From Lepas anatifera (taxonomy: Eukaryota > Arthropoda > Thecostraca > Lepadidae): a DNA stretch of 64,000 nucleotides. Position numbers and translations under genes: made by a program. A model generated the notes under the pieces. It was not told the origin of the DNA. It worked only from the letters and a program-made list of their open reading frames with translations, and ran no database searches. The stretch spans positions 372,001-436,000 of the forward strand of contig JAOTON010000046.1 in the NCBI GenBank assembly GCA_034440635.1. The letters run 5' to 3'. Shown here piece by piece: positions 44,842 to 55,454 of the stretch; within the stretch, counting starts at the first letter, position 1; each line of letters begins with the position of its first letter.

Positions 44842-45680
44842 CACGCGCATTGACGGGGGTCTGAGCCACCTTCGCATTGACGGGGGCGGGTACCCGCCCC
44901 CCTAAGATCTCGAGAACCACGGTAGGTAGCGAAAAGCGGTAAACGGCGTTGGGCTGCCCATCCACTTCTCCATCGAAAACATTTGAACCATTTTTTTGTC
45001 AGGTCACATTTAAGGTCACGAGAGGTCAAAACATGCCCGTCATAGGGATAACATGTAAAATTCAGTTTTCGGGCATTACATCTGAACAAGTAAAGATAGA
45101 GCAAAACGACTTGAACTATATGAATCCTCTTAGCAAGCCGAATCGAATGATATATAATTTGACCTTGCTAGGTCAAATCAAGGATTTGACCTGACCTGAG
45201 GTCAGGTCAGGGTCAAATTATATAAAATGCATATCATTAGAACTGCAAAGCCCAGGCGAGTCTAATGCAGCTAAAATAAATGCTCTATTACTATCCGTTA
45301 CTGAGTTATTCTGTAAAAACCATTTTTCCCATGTATTTCCAATGGAGAGGTCATGCCTCGTACCTGACCTTAGGTCATTGATATCAAAAATACCGGAACA
45401 TATGTTAGAGAACTCGGTGGGGCCATTATGTGATATGAGTTTCAATCGGATAAGTTCACCCTGCTCCGACTTATGCTATCTTAAACTTTTTTTGAGGTCG
45501 GGTCACTTGACCTGTACTGGTGACCTGACCTGAGATGACCTAACCTTAAAATTTTCACAGAAGTTGTAAAAATGATGAGGGAAAAGGTATACCAAGTACA
45601 GCGGCGCTACGCGCCGCCGTTTTTCTACTATCTCCGAAAAACCCGAGGGGGGCGGGTACCCGCCCCCGTCAATGCGCGTG
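44842..45680. mobile_element. TTAA-flanked AGGTCA-rich transposable element
   Basis: Both ends read CACGCGCATTGACGGGGG inward and are flanked by TTAA (44838-44841 and 45681-45684), the piggyBac-type target. The left end repeats its own terminus 31 bp in. GGGCGGGTACCCGCCCC palindromes lie inside both ends, and a GGCGGCGCGTAGCGCCGC-type hairpin lies near 45600. The interior is packed with AGGTCA/TGACCT half-sites (for example TGACCTGAGGTCAGGTCA near 45190). No transposase, so non-autonomous. Confidence 0.85.
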
Positions 45681-45684
45681 TTAA

Positions 45685-46721
45685 ATAGCTTTGTAAAGTG
45701 TGGGATGGCTCTAGGCCGCGCAAACCAGGGGCGTAGCCAAGGGGGAAGGGGCGGCAGGGACAGCCACCCCCCCCCCTGAGGGCCCTAAGGGCCCCCCTGA
45801 GGACACGATTCTGTAACAAGCAGAGCTCTTTTATCCATCGGGGGCCTTTTGGCGCTGTCGCAGGGGCCCTTTCGGGGCGCCGCCCCCCTCCCCCTTGAGC
45901 GAAATCCTAGCTACGCCCCTAGCGCAACCCTTCTTATTTTTGCGTGCGCGAAATTTCAAGGCCCCATATCAATTTGTGTTGGCCCCGAAATGGGACAACC
46001 CGCTTCGGGGCTGCGCGAGCCCCCACCCAAACTTTCGCGGGCCCACTGAATTGTGCGCCATGCAACCTTTAAGTATTTATCTATGCAGTGGCAGACCCAG
46101 GCCTTCATTTTGGGAAGCTAGGGGCTAGGGCCTCACCCGCCATTGCCTCGGAACAGCCTCCGACTATGCTTTTGGACACCCTGCCACTTCGAAGTGGGGG
46201 AGGCTTGAACCCCTTAGCCCTCCTTTGCATTCCGCCACTCCCCCCACTGGCGGACGCAGGGGGGGGCACGGGGCCATTGCCATCCAAAGTGGCGAAATTT
46301 GGGACGATTTTCTTTAAAAAAATCACATGGCATTTACGAATTTTCCCGAATTTCTCCCACGAACTGCTCCTGCATCAGCCAATGACTGCCCCTTATATGC
46401 ATTATGCGGGTCATGAGATGGAATGGGCACAATCCATGGATTTTCCAGGCCCCAGGCCCGCTTCGGTGTCGAGCGGTCCTTCACATAGGCGAATCCGGGG
46501 AAGGCGAGTGTGGGAGCTTGCTCTCCTCCCAATCGCCCCTCAGCACCACTTGGAATGGTCATGGCGCCCCTAAAAGGTCCATGGCGCCCCTTGAGAATGT
46601 CGTTTTCCAAGCCCGTCGTAACCTCGTAAAGTCGTGCGCGTCCTCTGTGTTGTGTATGGTGTTATAACCCCGAGGCTTGTCCCGCCCCGAACAGCAGCAC
46701 ATCCCATCGTATATAAATATG
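45685..46721. other. No gene; fragments of several MITEs
   Basis: Recognisable pieces: a GGGGCGTAGCCAAGGGGG-type end at 45730, CAGTGGCAGACCCAGG at 46085, CACTGGCGGACGCAGGGGGG at 46247, and CATAGGCGAATCCGGGG at 46486 with body sequence to about 46600. None has a convincing partner end, so they are truncated or nested copies. Confidence 0.55.
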
Positions 46722-47736
46722 TAGGGGAGAGTGCCCATTTTGCGCCACCTTAAGGAAAACACTAAATTGCTAAGAGAGTGTGCGATATACAATGTTGGTT
46801 TTTTGTAGACATCGTAAATGATCATTTCTCCGCTAGTTTTTGTCCTTTATAAGTAGTTGCGCGACCTGTACAATTTGTAATAATGTTTTCCCCGGAAGGC
46901 TACAAAAGGCGCAATAAGGACACCCCTGCCCTAAAAGCGCCTCCATATGTTCCTAATTGCGTCGTTGTTGTTTCGCTACGATGTTATACAGGCAAAAGCG
47001 TATTGTTGAAATTTAAGTGTGCCTCTCGTCGTATGGGCTTTGATTGATGTCTCAATTGTGTGTGTGTTTTTTTTGTTTGATATCGTATGGTATAAGTGGT
47101 CCTGATGGTACCTTGGCTGATTGGTCTTCCACGGGTTTGATCTTATTGGAGCTGTATTATCACCATACTGTCTTTTGCCAAATATTTTCCGTCGCTCTAG
47201 GAACTTTCAAAGTAATGTTTATTCGGGTCTTTGTATTTCAACTGTGCGCTCACATCCATCAACTCAAGTGTGAGCTTAACAACGCCGATTGGTCGTAATG
47301 CATCAATCATTGAACCGCAATGCGCCAGCCTGGCGCATTCGGGGCGGCCGCCGGGGGCGCAAATAGGACCTGTGCTCATTGGATCCAAAAATGGCTCTAC
47401 AAATATCTAACGCTTTAAAAAAATAGCGCGAATGGCACAAAAGAAAGGGAGATGCTCCTAAAATACGATAAAATGACCCACGCCAGGCTCCCTGAGTAAT
47501 GAAGAGCAGAAACACACGATTTATTCCTACCAAATATGTTAAGGAAAATAATATAATTTTTCAAACAATTGACGCAATTACCTCAGTCAACTCTCGTGCA
47601 GGAAAACACCATGCCAGCTAAATCTGGCACTGCCAATTGTGATACAAATATTATTGTGGGGATCACACCAGGGGATGGGAGATATAGCGAGTGGCGCAAT
47701 TAGGCAGGGGTGGGCAATCAGGGCACTCTCCCCTAC
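46722..47736. mobile_element. 1.0-kb element with GTAGGGGAGAGTGCCC ends
   Basis: A perfect 16-bp inverted repeat GTAGGGGAGAGTGCCC bounds 1,015 bp, and TTGCGCCAC follows a short distance inside both ends. If the target is TA the ends start GGGGAGAGTGCCC; the duplication is not certain. No transposase frame is present. Confidence 0.8.
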
Positions 47737-49469
47737 CTAGATTTGTTTTACAAAAGGAGATACTATATTTCACTGCCAGACATCCATAGCTATGCCGAGT
47801 CCCTTCAGGGAGACTAGGCCTCCAGGCCAGGGTTCGCTCCCCTAGGACATTCTCTGGATCCGCTCCTGAATAAGGCTTGGTCGTCCCGCTCGGGTGTTAT
47901 ATTCAAACTGTGAGTTGTCTTTGATCGAATTTCAGTCATAGACCTATACTGAGCTGAACATAGACCTGTACTAACTATACTGACTTACCTACCTGTAGGT
48001 AAATCCTATAACCCATTATTGATTCTGCTTTCACTAAACCTTGGTCTCGGCACCGGTATAGGTCCGGCGTGGTTTTGTCGAAGTAAATGTATACCTATGT
48101 AGGTATGTACCTATGCATAGGAGGGTCGGTTTTTTCAAAGATTGAGGGTGCTCAAATTTGAAGCAATGTCAATATTCACCACAATAAAAGTTGATAGCAT
48201 GATATAATGTGTTTTAGCTTTCTATCAGGCTGCTGAAGATCACATGCCAAAGGCCTTGCAATGAAAACACAAAAAAATCTAAAGGATATCTTAATCACTA
48301 CTTTTACGTTTCATTAAGGCGTGGGGTACCCGGGCACCCCCAAAGCGATATAAGCTCACAGTCCTGTACCTTAGTCTCGAAAAAACTACCTTGAGGGTGC
48401 CAACGATTTATTATTTGATCTAGAACAACCTTAAAATTGACGGTAAGCCTAGGAGTGAAAAAAAGTTTAAATTGAAATTTGTTTGAAATTGAAGTAAAAA
48501 TTGTTTGCGTTATTAGATTGCATTCATGCAACGGACTCACATATCTGCAAACCGAGGTGCGCACCCAGGATTTTTGTTTAGAGGGGGGCTGGTTGACGAA
48601 GGGGGTGGTAAATTGATGAAGGGGGTGGCATCTTTTTAACCGGGGGAGGCAGGTTACTGGTGGTAACGAAATTGACCGGAAAGGGAGCCCTTGCCATACT
48701 AAAAACATTATTTTTCTAAGGTTATGGACGCATGTGAAGGGATGTGACTATTCCAAAACTAACTTTTGTCATGGCGGTGAACGTGCTTCCTGTAAAAATA
48801 CTACGAGTAAGCAAAACGACGTAAGGTAATATCTCGCAGGTCTGGAAATTAGTTTTCCATGTATTCATAGCCAATAATATTATAAAACTGATGACTGGGG
48901 TATGCAAAACGCAAATCTCGAAGCTGAAGGGTGATATGGGGTGATATTACAATGACACTAGAAGGGGAGACAATAGACGGGTCGTCAGAGGCACGATATA
49001 AGTGATTTGAATGTAATAAAGGTTAACGAAAAAAACCACCAGGCTCGAAACGTTTCAATAATGGCCACACTCAATGGAAACCACTCTCAGCTTTCCTTCT
49101 CTAGACCGAAACAAGATTAAAAACGTTTTCAGCTCATTCTAGACCGAAATATTTGTATCTTCTAACTAAAACGATTTAGCGAACAAATTAATGTTAACAT
49201 TTTAATTTGCTGTTTTCAAGAGTCGGTGTAGTCACAACTTTTCCGACGCGCTTAATAGTGAGCCAATCCATATTTAGGATTAATATTGAGCGGATGATAC
49301 AATGGCGCAGCTGAAAACTTGCTTCCATAGTTCCTATAAAACACTGCCAACTAGACTAGATTAAACAACACGGTATTTGCGAATGTTCACTTTCCAGGCA
49401 ATTTTCGAAATTGAATACTTTCCAGAAGTTTCTAGTCCGAGTGAGCGGTTCTTTACACAAGGGGTGATA
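47737..49469. other. No gene recognised
   Basis: Mostly AT-rich. A run of imperfect repeats of ACCTACCTGTAGGT-type words lies at 47985-48120, and GGGGGTGG-rich MITE-like debris near 48560-48660. Nothing coding is recognised. Confidence 0.5.
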
Positions 49470-49810
49470 GACTTTGAGCGGGGCGGCATTTCGGGTAACA
49501 GAACGGTAACTTTTTCAAGCTGGGGAGCGATGTGCCGGTTGCAGGTGTGTCCATTTTGGTGAGGAGTGGCACAATAGGTACACAGGCAATATGTGTACTT
49601 GGGGGTGGGCATTTATTCAAATAGGGGACGGCACGCTATGGGCGGAGGCGGAATATTCGGTGACGGAACAGTAACTTTCAAACTGGGGAGCTAGAGGCAC
49701 CAGTTGCAGGAGTGTCAATTTGGGCCAAGGGGGTGTCACACTAGGTATAGAGCCAGCATGTGTAATTGAGGGAGTGGCAAGTTCTTCAAACTTGGGGGCA
49801 GCACGTCTTA
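49470..49810 (+). repeat. ~167-bp diverged tandem repeat
   Basis: Two adjacent copies: GGGGCGGCATTTCGGGTAAC with AGAACGGTAACTTTTTCAAG near 49478 is matched near 49645 by GGAGGCGGAATATTCGGTGA with ACAGTAACTTTCAAACTGGG, and the following 110 bp also align. G-rich sequence of similar style continues, more decayed, to about 50400. Confidence 0.6.
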
Positions 49811-50439
49811 TGCAGGGAAAATACCAAAGATGAAGGAGAGGCACCTTATTTGGGCTATGGGGTGACAGGTCATAACTAGGATTTTTCTCTGACTGTAAGA
49901 GGGGTGGCACGTTAGGAACAGAGTTAGAGGGTAAACATGACAAATAAATTGTCCCGTTATATAAGCTAGGGCGACATGCAACGCACAGGGATGGGATGGT
50001 ACTACAAAATAGAGGGAGGTGGCAACTTCTTTAGGCTGTGAGCGGCATGTCATTGAGAGGATGTATTCCCCTGGGGAGGGGCAGCAGTTTCGGTACAAGG
50101 GCGGCGTGAGTTATATATTGGGTGACCGGCTCCTTAAGCAAGGAGGTAGCACGCTATGGGCGGGAGTGCCACTTTGAGCAAGTGGGCAGCATACTACAAA
50201 GTCAACATGAGTCCTTCGGGGGTGGCTTGTTCTTCATGCTGGGAGGCGGGACACCATAAGGCGGGGTGGTACTTTGAGTAAAGAAGATGCAATTTCTTCA
50301 AATCAAGAGGCAGCAAGTCATGAGCAAAAGCGAAACTCTGGGCTAGAGATAAGTACACTAGGTCTAGGAGCAGCATGTGTGCATACTTCGGAGGCGGATC
50401 GTCCTTTAACGAATAGTTGTTTGAAGGACCACAGAGTAG

Positions 50440-50905
50440 ACATAAGGCTAATGCCCCTTTCAACCTCTGAAGGAAGCCCTTTCCATCTGGTAGCACGTCT
50501 CACGTGATAAATGTTAACATGGCATGGTCTCCGCAGCGTTACGTACTGCAAGCTGCCGCAAGCAGCAATATCCCTAATTACACCCAATACTTGGGTCAAC
50601 CCAGACAGTGGCGGATACTTAAGGGGAGCTAGAGAAAGCTCAAGCCTCCCCTTCGAAACTATCAGAATGCCTATAGCAACCGTATAGCAGGAGGCTATTC
50701 CAAGGCTGTGGTGGGGGAGGCTCGAGCACCTTAGCTCCCCCCTCCGAAATAAGGTCCTGGATCCGCGACTGAACCTATGGTAGTAAGACAATAGGAATAT
50801 GTTTTTTTGTTCTGAGTGATCGAAATTAATAAGTGTGGTTTCTTTATTTTCATACTTATCTTGTCCATAAATAGTAACTTTTAGCATTTCGATAAAGTGA
50901 CCCAT
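50440..50905. repeat. Dispersed repeat, copy 1 (interrupted by a MITE)
   Basis: Shares CCCTTTCCATCTGGT, TGATAAATGTTAACA, GTCAACCCAG, TTTTGTTCTGA(G/C)TGATCGA and TGTGGTTTC in order with copy 2 at 51505-51830. Copy 2 lacks the MITE and so shows the empty site. Confidence 0.7.
50606..50771. mobile_element. MITE, CAGTGGCGGAT family
   Basis: 166 bp bounded by CAGTGGCGGATACTT and inverted CCTGGATCCGCGACTG; flanks AACCCAGA and AACCTATG match 5 of 8. It sits inside the dispersed repeat 50440-50905, whose sister copy lacks it. Confidence 0.75.
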
Positions 50906-50989
50906 GCCCTCTTAAAGGATGATCATTGATCAAGCCCGTGCACCCACAGACGGGGACGCGGTTGGGGATGGTGCTGGTTCCGCTGTTGC

Positions 50990-51120
50990 GGCACGCACTC
51001 CCCAGTGTACCACCATCGAGGTGGCCGCGAAAAAAGCCGCCTAGGACAAGTCTTGATCTAGGGACCTTCCCCGCCCAGGCACGGAGCCCATACCAACTGC
51101 ACCACGGGGCTTGCTAGGCA
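50990..51120 (-). repeat. tRNA-like sequence, probably a SINE head
   Basis: On the minus strand AGCCCCGTGGTGCAGTTGGT resembles a tRNA 5' half with an A box, followed by GGTCCCTAGATCAAG as a weak B box. It does not form a complete tRNA, so a pseudogene or SINE head is more likely. Confidence 0.35.
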
Positions 51121-51504
51121 GTCTCAGAAGCCTATTGCAAACCCTTTCGGAGATGTTCCGGAAAAACATGAGGGGTGGGCAGAATCCACCTCCTCCTCCG
51201 GTGAAAATAAGGCAGATTGCAGGAGCGGTAAAGGATCCGGATTTAAGGGCGTGGAGGGGGGCAGCATGAACTTCTCAACCAATTTATTTCCAGGCAACGT
51301 CATAGGGCTAGTGTTCAAAGTTATCATTTAATTAGGAGGGGCACAGTTCCCAGGTGCTCACTAACTCGGCCGCCAATGGTTCATTACCTTCACAATCCAG
51401 CTTAAATAGTACCTATTGCCAAATTTCGATGGAAACTTCGACGCAGCAAGGAATATAGCGCTGTTCTTAAAGGGAGTGATCAACTTGTATTTTAGGCTTG
51501 GATT

Positions 51505-51830
51505 AAAATTGAAGCTAGGAATGAATCCCTTTCCATCAGGTTGTAACACTTTGACTGGTTTAAATTCCACTGGCACGCAGGTCAGGTGATAAATGTTAAC
51601 AATGGTACTGCTCATCGCAACATTACATGCTGCGAGCAACACCCTAGCGGCCAGCCTCGTAACCATACGCAATGCTTAGATTAAACCAGGGTAGTCAACC
51701 CAGCTTTTGTTCTGACTGATCGAGGGAGGAAACAAAATGTGGTTTCCAGCTTTCCAGGTTCATGTTGTTCACAAATATGCAGACCAATTGGAAATTCCGA
51801 CAAAGTGGTCAATTCTCTTTAAAACAAAAC
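51505..51830. repeat. Dispersed repeat, copy 2
   Basis: Sister of 50440-50905 in the same orientation, about 1.06 kb away. It retains the uninterrupted GTCAACCCAGCTTTTGTTCT junction. Confidence 0.7.
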
Positions 51831-52183
51831 CTTCGGATGGACAGCGAAAGATTTCTTAACGAAACAAATGCTCAACCTTACAGAAAATGAAAAAAGGAAT
51901 AAGTAATGAGATAACGGGGTTACGAGCTGTCCGTCTGAAGTTTCATCTCCGCACGCTGTTCCGCAAAACAAGTCCTGAAGCGTGTACTGCACCGCAACAA
52001 AAAACTCGCACTTATACTGTCCCGCATGCCACACACACACTGAGTGGATACTATGCCGCAGGTCATAGCCTGTAAACACGCTGTCCCGCGGTACACGTTT
52101 CACAGCTAGAGGTGCCGGGGCCGGCGATCGAGCATGCGGCAGAAGGGCGTCAAGTGAGTTTGGGTGAAATATCGGGGTGCACT

Positions 52184-52338
52184 CAGTGGCGCATCCAGGA
52201 CTTCAGTTCAGGGGGAGTTAGGAGGCTCGAGCCTCCCTGCCATGGCCTCGACTCAGCCTTCAGTTATGCATTTATTATTGGCACTCTGACATTTCGAGGG
52301 GGGCTTGAGCCCTCTATCACCCCTGGTATACGCCACTG
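52184..52338. mobile_element. Short MITE, CAGTGGCG family
   Basis: 155 bp from CAGTGGCGCATCCAGG to inverted CCTGGTATACGCCACTG with GTGCACT repeated at both flanks (52177-52183 and 52339-52345; an 8-bp reading GGTGCACT is possible if the ends overlap by one base). Confidence 0.82.
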
Positions 52339-52433
52339 GTGCACTTTTGCTGCAATTGGCTCGATACCAAAGGTGAATCCTGGGAAGCAAAGCAGAAATC
52401 GTGTTCATCGGAAATTATGGATCCGCTTATCTG

Positions 52434-52737
52434 CATTGGCGGACGCAGGGGGGCATCCCGGCCATCCCCCAAAGCGCTGAAGGGGGCCAAACTATCTTTT
52501 GCCCCCAAACGCCGGAATTTTTTAAAAGGTGTTTACACTAGGTCTGTAAAGCAAAAAAATATTTGCTCCCCCGAGAGCGATCTGCACTTGGGAAGTAGCT
52601 TATACTAGGTCTGTCTAGCACTGGAAAAAGGTGTTTACACTAGGTCTGTAGAGCAAAAAATCTTCGCTCCCACCCCTCCCCCAGGAGGAGAGGCAGACAT
52701 GGGTTTGCCCCCCAAAACTCGGGTCTGCTCCGCCCTG
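52434..52737 (+). mobile_element. hAT-type MITE, GGCGGACGCAGG family
   Basis: 304 bp from CATTGGCGGACGCAGG to inverted CTGCTCCGCCCTG with an exact 8-bp duplication CTTATCTG (52426-52433 and 52738-52745). Inverse-orientation relative of 14049-14375. Inside, the segment GGTGTTTACACTAGGTCTGT occurs twice. Confidence 0.92.
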
Positions 52738-52745
52738 CTTATCTG

Positions 52746-53939
52746 CAATATCTGGATCTGCTTATGCAAGATCCAGATATAACTTATATAAGAGCATTTA
52801 TTTCAGAACAAAAATTCATGATCAGATAATTACGGCGTTTTCGGGCATACAAAATAGAGTCACCTCAGTAAAGCCTGCGCAACTCAGGTAGAAGAAGGTG
52901 GATGGTTGGGCTCCAGCCCGCTGCCCAGACCACAGGCAGTGGAAGTGCATAAAATTACACATGCATGGGATTCGTTCCTCTGAAGCGATGCGGCAATCAT
53001 CACTTATCTAACATAGGTCGACTGGCTTGAGCGGTACGGCCGTCCCTTGTGCTTTGTGGGGCGTTAAACTTTGACTTTTTTAATTTTACCTACCTTTTTA
53101 AACTTTACCTATCCTTACGGGAACTGCTCCTTAGGATGGTGGAGTGCGGGTCTCCGAGACAAGCTCATTGAGAACTTTACTGCGACGCTGGTTCTAAAAG
53201 CTTATCTTACAATTGCTCCCGAAAAATTGTAGAAATATTTAGATAAATGCGAACACCCCAAGTGAAAAAGAAATGATTCCCGGTACCTCTATTCTGTTTA
53301 TGCATCTACAAATCCCTGCGGGTTATAGCTGGTCAGTTTTTGTATAATACAAAGCTATCTTTTAATAGAGTTTTCTTGTAATGATTCATATAAAAAATAA
53401 ATGCATGACCTTCTATAGTTTTTTTGTAGTCAATGGCCAGTGGCAGAGCCAGAAATTCATTTCAGGGGAGGGGGGCTAGGGCAGGGCATTTTCTAAGGAA
53501 AATTCAGTGGGAGGCATTTCTTGTGCTGGCCATTATAGTGCCTTCAGGGGATCAAGACCCCATTTTGAGGGGTATTAATAAGACTTAGATGCGCTAGTGC
53601 TAAAAAATATTCAATTTTTTGTGTTATTCCATGTCTAGAGATTATAGATGGTGCCCAGGGCTGCCAGGTTTTTTTCGGCGGAAAGGTTCAAACCGAGTTA
53701 GAAAAAGGGCCAAAGAGGGGCAAAATCTTTTTCCACTAAAATAGCCAAATAAACACAACAAAAGCCAGATTTGAAGCTAAACTAATCCCTAGTGGCAGTC
53801 ATAAATCCACATAAAAGGCCACTTGTATCACTTTTTAACACTAATTGTGCACAGTTTGATATTGACTTGACGCAATATTTATAGCACACTACCCATCTAA
53901 TAGGAACCCTTCCAGACCTGCGTGGCCATCGAATGATTT
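52746..53939. other. No gene recognised
   Basis: AT-rich. A lone CAGTGGCAGAGCCAG MITE-like end lies near 53450. No coding signal. Confidence 0.5.
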
Positions 53940-54620
53940 TATTTGTATTTGTATTTGTATTTATTTGAGTTATCACCTACGGGATGGCCCCAATAAACGG
54001 TGAAGTACAGGAGATAAAACATTGAACAATATGTACATACACAGCATTAAAGCAGAAGCGCTACAAGACCTTAATTAAAATGACCTAAAAAGGAAGTAGC
54101 GCATCAAATAATACCTATGAATACACACAGGCAATACAAACCATAAAAGACAACAGAGGGACATAAAATATAATAAAACCTTAAAAGTCCCTAAAAGACA
54201 ATAAGCCATAAAAGTTCCTAAAAGACAATAAAAGCAATAAAAATCGCTAAAATCTATCCGCATCATAGGGTACATCACTGGTACATAGAACAGCTAAGCT
54301 ACAGAGAGGCGACATAGGCTTTAACTTGTGACCGAAATGATTGGTAGGCATCCGTGAAAACATCTACTGTCGGGCACATTTGTAAAAATAAATTCAGTTG
54401 CCTCGGAAGTCTCGTAAAGAGGCCTTCTTTGGCGGTGCCTACCCTTGCATACGGCACTTTCAGCAGGGTTCGTGGTTGCTGACGGGTAGCACGAGATGGG
54501 ACATGCAAGTAGAATGCCGCGAGAAGAGATGATGAAGAGATACGCGAAGGGACAAACATGGGGTCATGCTGTTTTCGCCTAGCTGCTACAGAAACAACCC
54601 CAAAGTGTTTGAGCAGGTTT
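53940..54620 (-). mobile_element. 5'-truncated LINE: ORF2 C-terminus, 3' UTR and tail
   Basis: On the minus strand the frame 54559-54299 ends ARVGTAKEGLFTRLPRQLNL and SQVKAYVASL, the C-terminus of a Jockey-like ORF2. It is followed by a 3' UTR and a tail of AAATAC repeats (about 53940-53965). Its C-terminus resembles that of the LINE at 55455-57420 (PFARANIVKDSLFGRIPR), so both belong to one family. Confidence 0.8.
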
Positions 54621-55454
54621 ACATAGGCCAGTGATGGTGATGGGTGGCGACTGTGTGATTTTACTGATTAATTTTATCCACATTACCAGAACATTTTTCA
54701 CAATCATCAATCACCCCCCTCCCACACTTTTTGACCAACAATTCCCTGATATCAGTCAAAATGGGAGCTAACCGGAAATTTGTATAACCAGCCGCTGCGG
54801 AAGGCAACGAAGAGCCCAAATTCAAAAAGTTACTAACGTGGAAAGTTTTCTGTCAGCATCAGGTTGTAGTTTGGCCGGCCCCCTCACTTTTTTGCCGGTG
54901 GCGACGCTTATGTATGCTGCCACCACAATAATAAATAATAGGCTAAGCACTTCATACCGCCACACCAGCAACCAGTCTTACGCACTTTGACTACACCGTG
55001 TCCCGTCTAATCCACGAACCAGCTCTAAGCGCTGACAACTGACTGCGTGTAAAATGAGGGCATCATGCTATGTCATGGTACTGGCTGGGATGTGGGCTTC
55101 CGGTCGGATAGAACAGGATGTTTGATTGGTTGTAGGCCAGCGTTCATCTCCAGCGTTGTGATTAGTTGATGCTGAGGCTGCTTTGCCGGGATTTCCCGTA
55201 ACTACGCGTTTTGTTTCGTCTTTGCGCGATGGAGTAGACAGCCATGGGTGGAATTCTTTTAACACAGCTTTTGTGGATTACCAATGTGGAACCAGAAATA
55301 GAACGAAGTTATAATTATCGGGTATTGTTCTGTCTTATTTTCGTTAGGTGAGTCTGCATTTGGTCAATTTTAAATCATCTCCTGTCTATTCCATTGGGAG
55401 GGGGAGCAATTTCCGGGCACTGGGGGCATTTTGGCCGACTGCGGGAGAATGACC
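54621..55454. other. No gene recognised
   Basis: Unassigned sequence between two LINE fragments. No repeat ends or coding sequence were seen. Confidence 0.5.
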
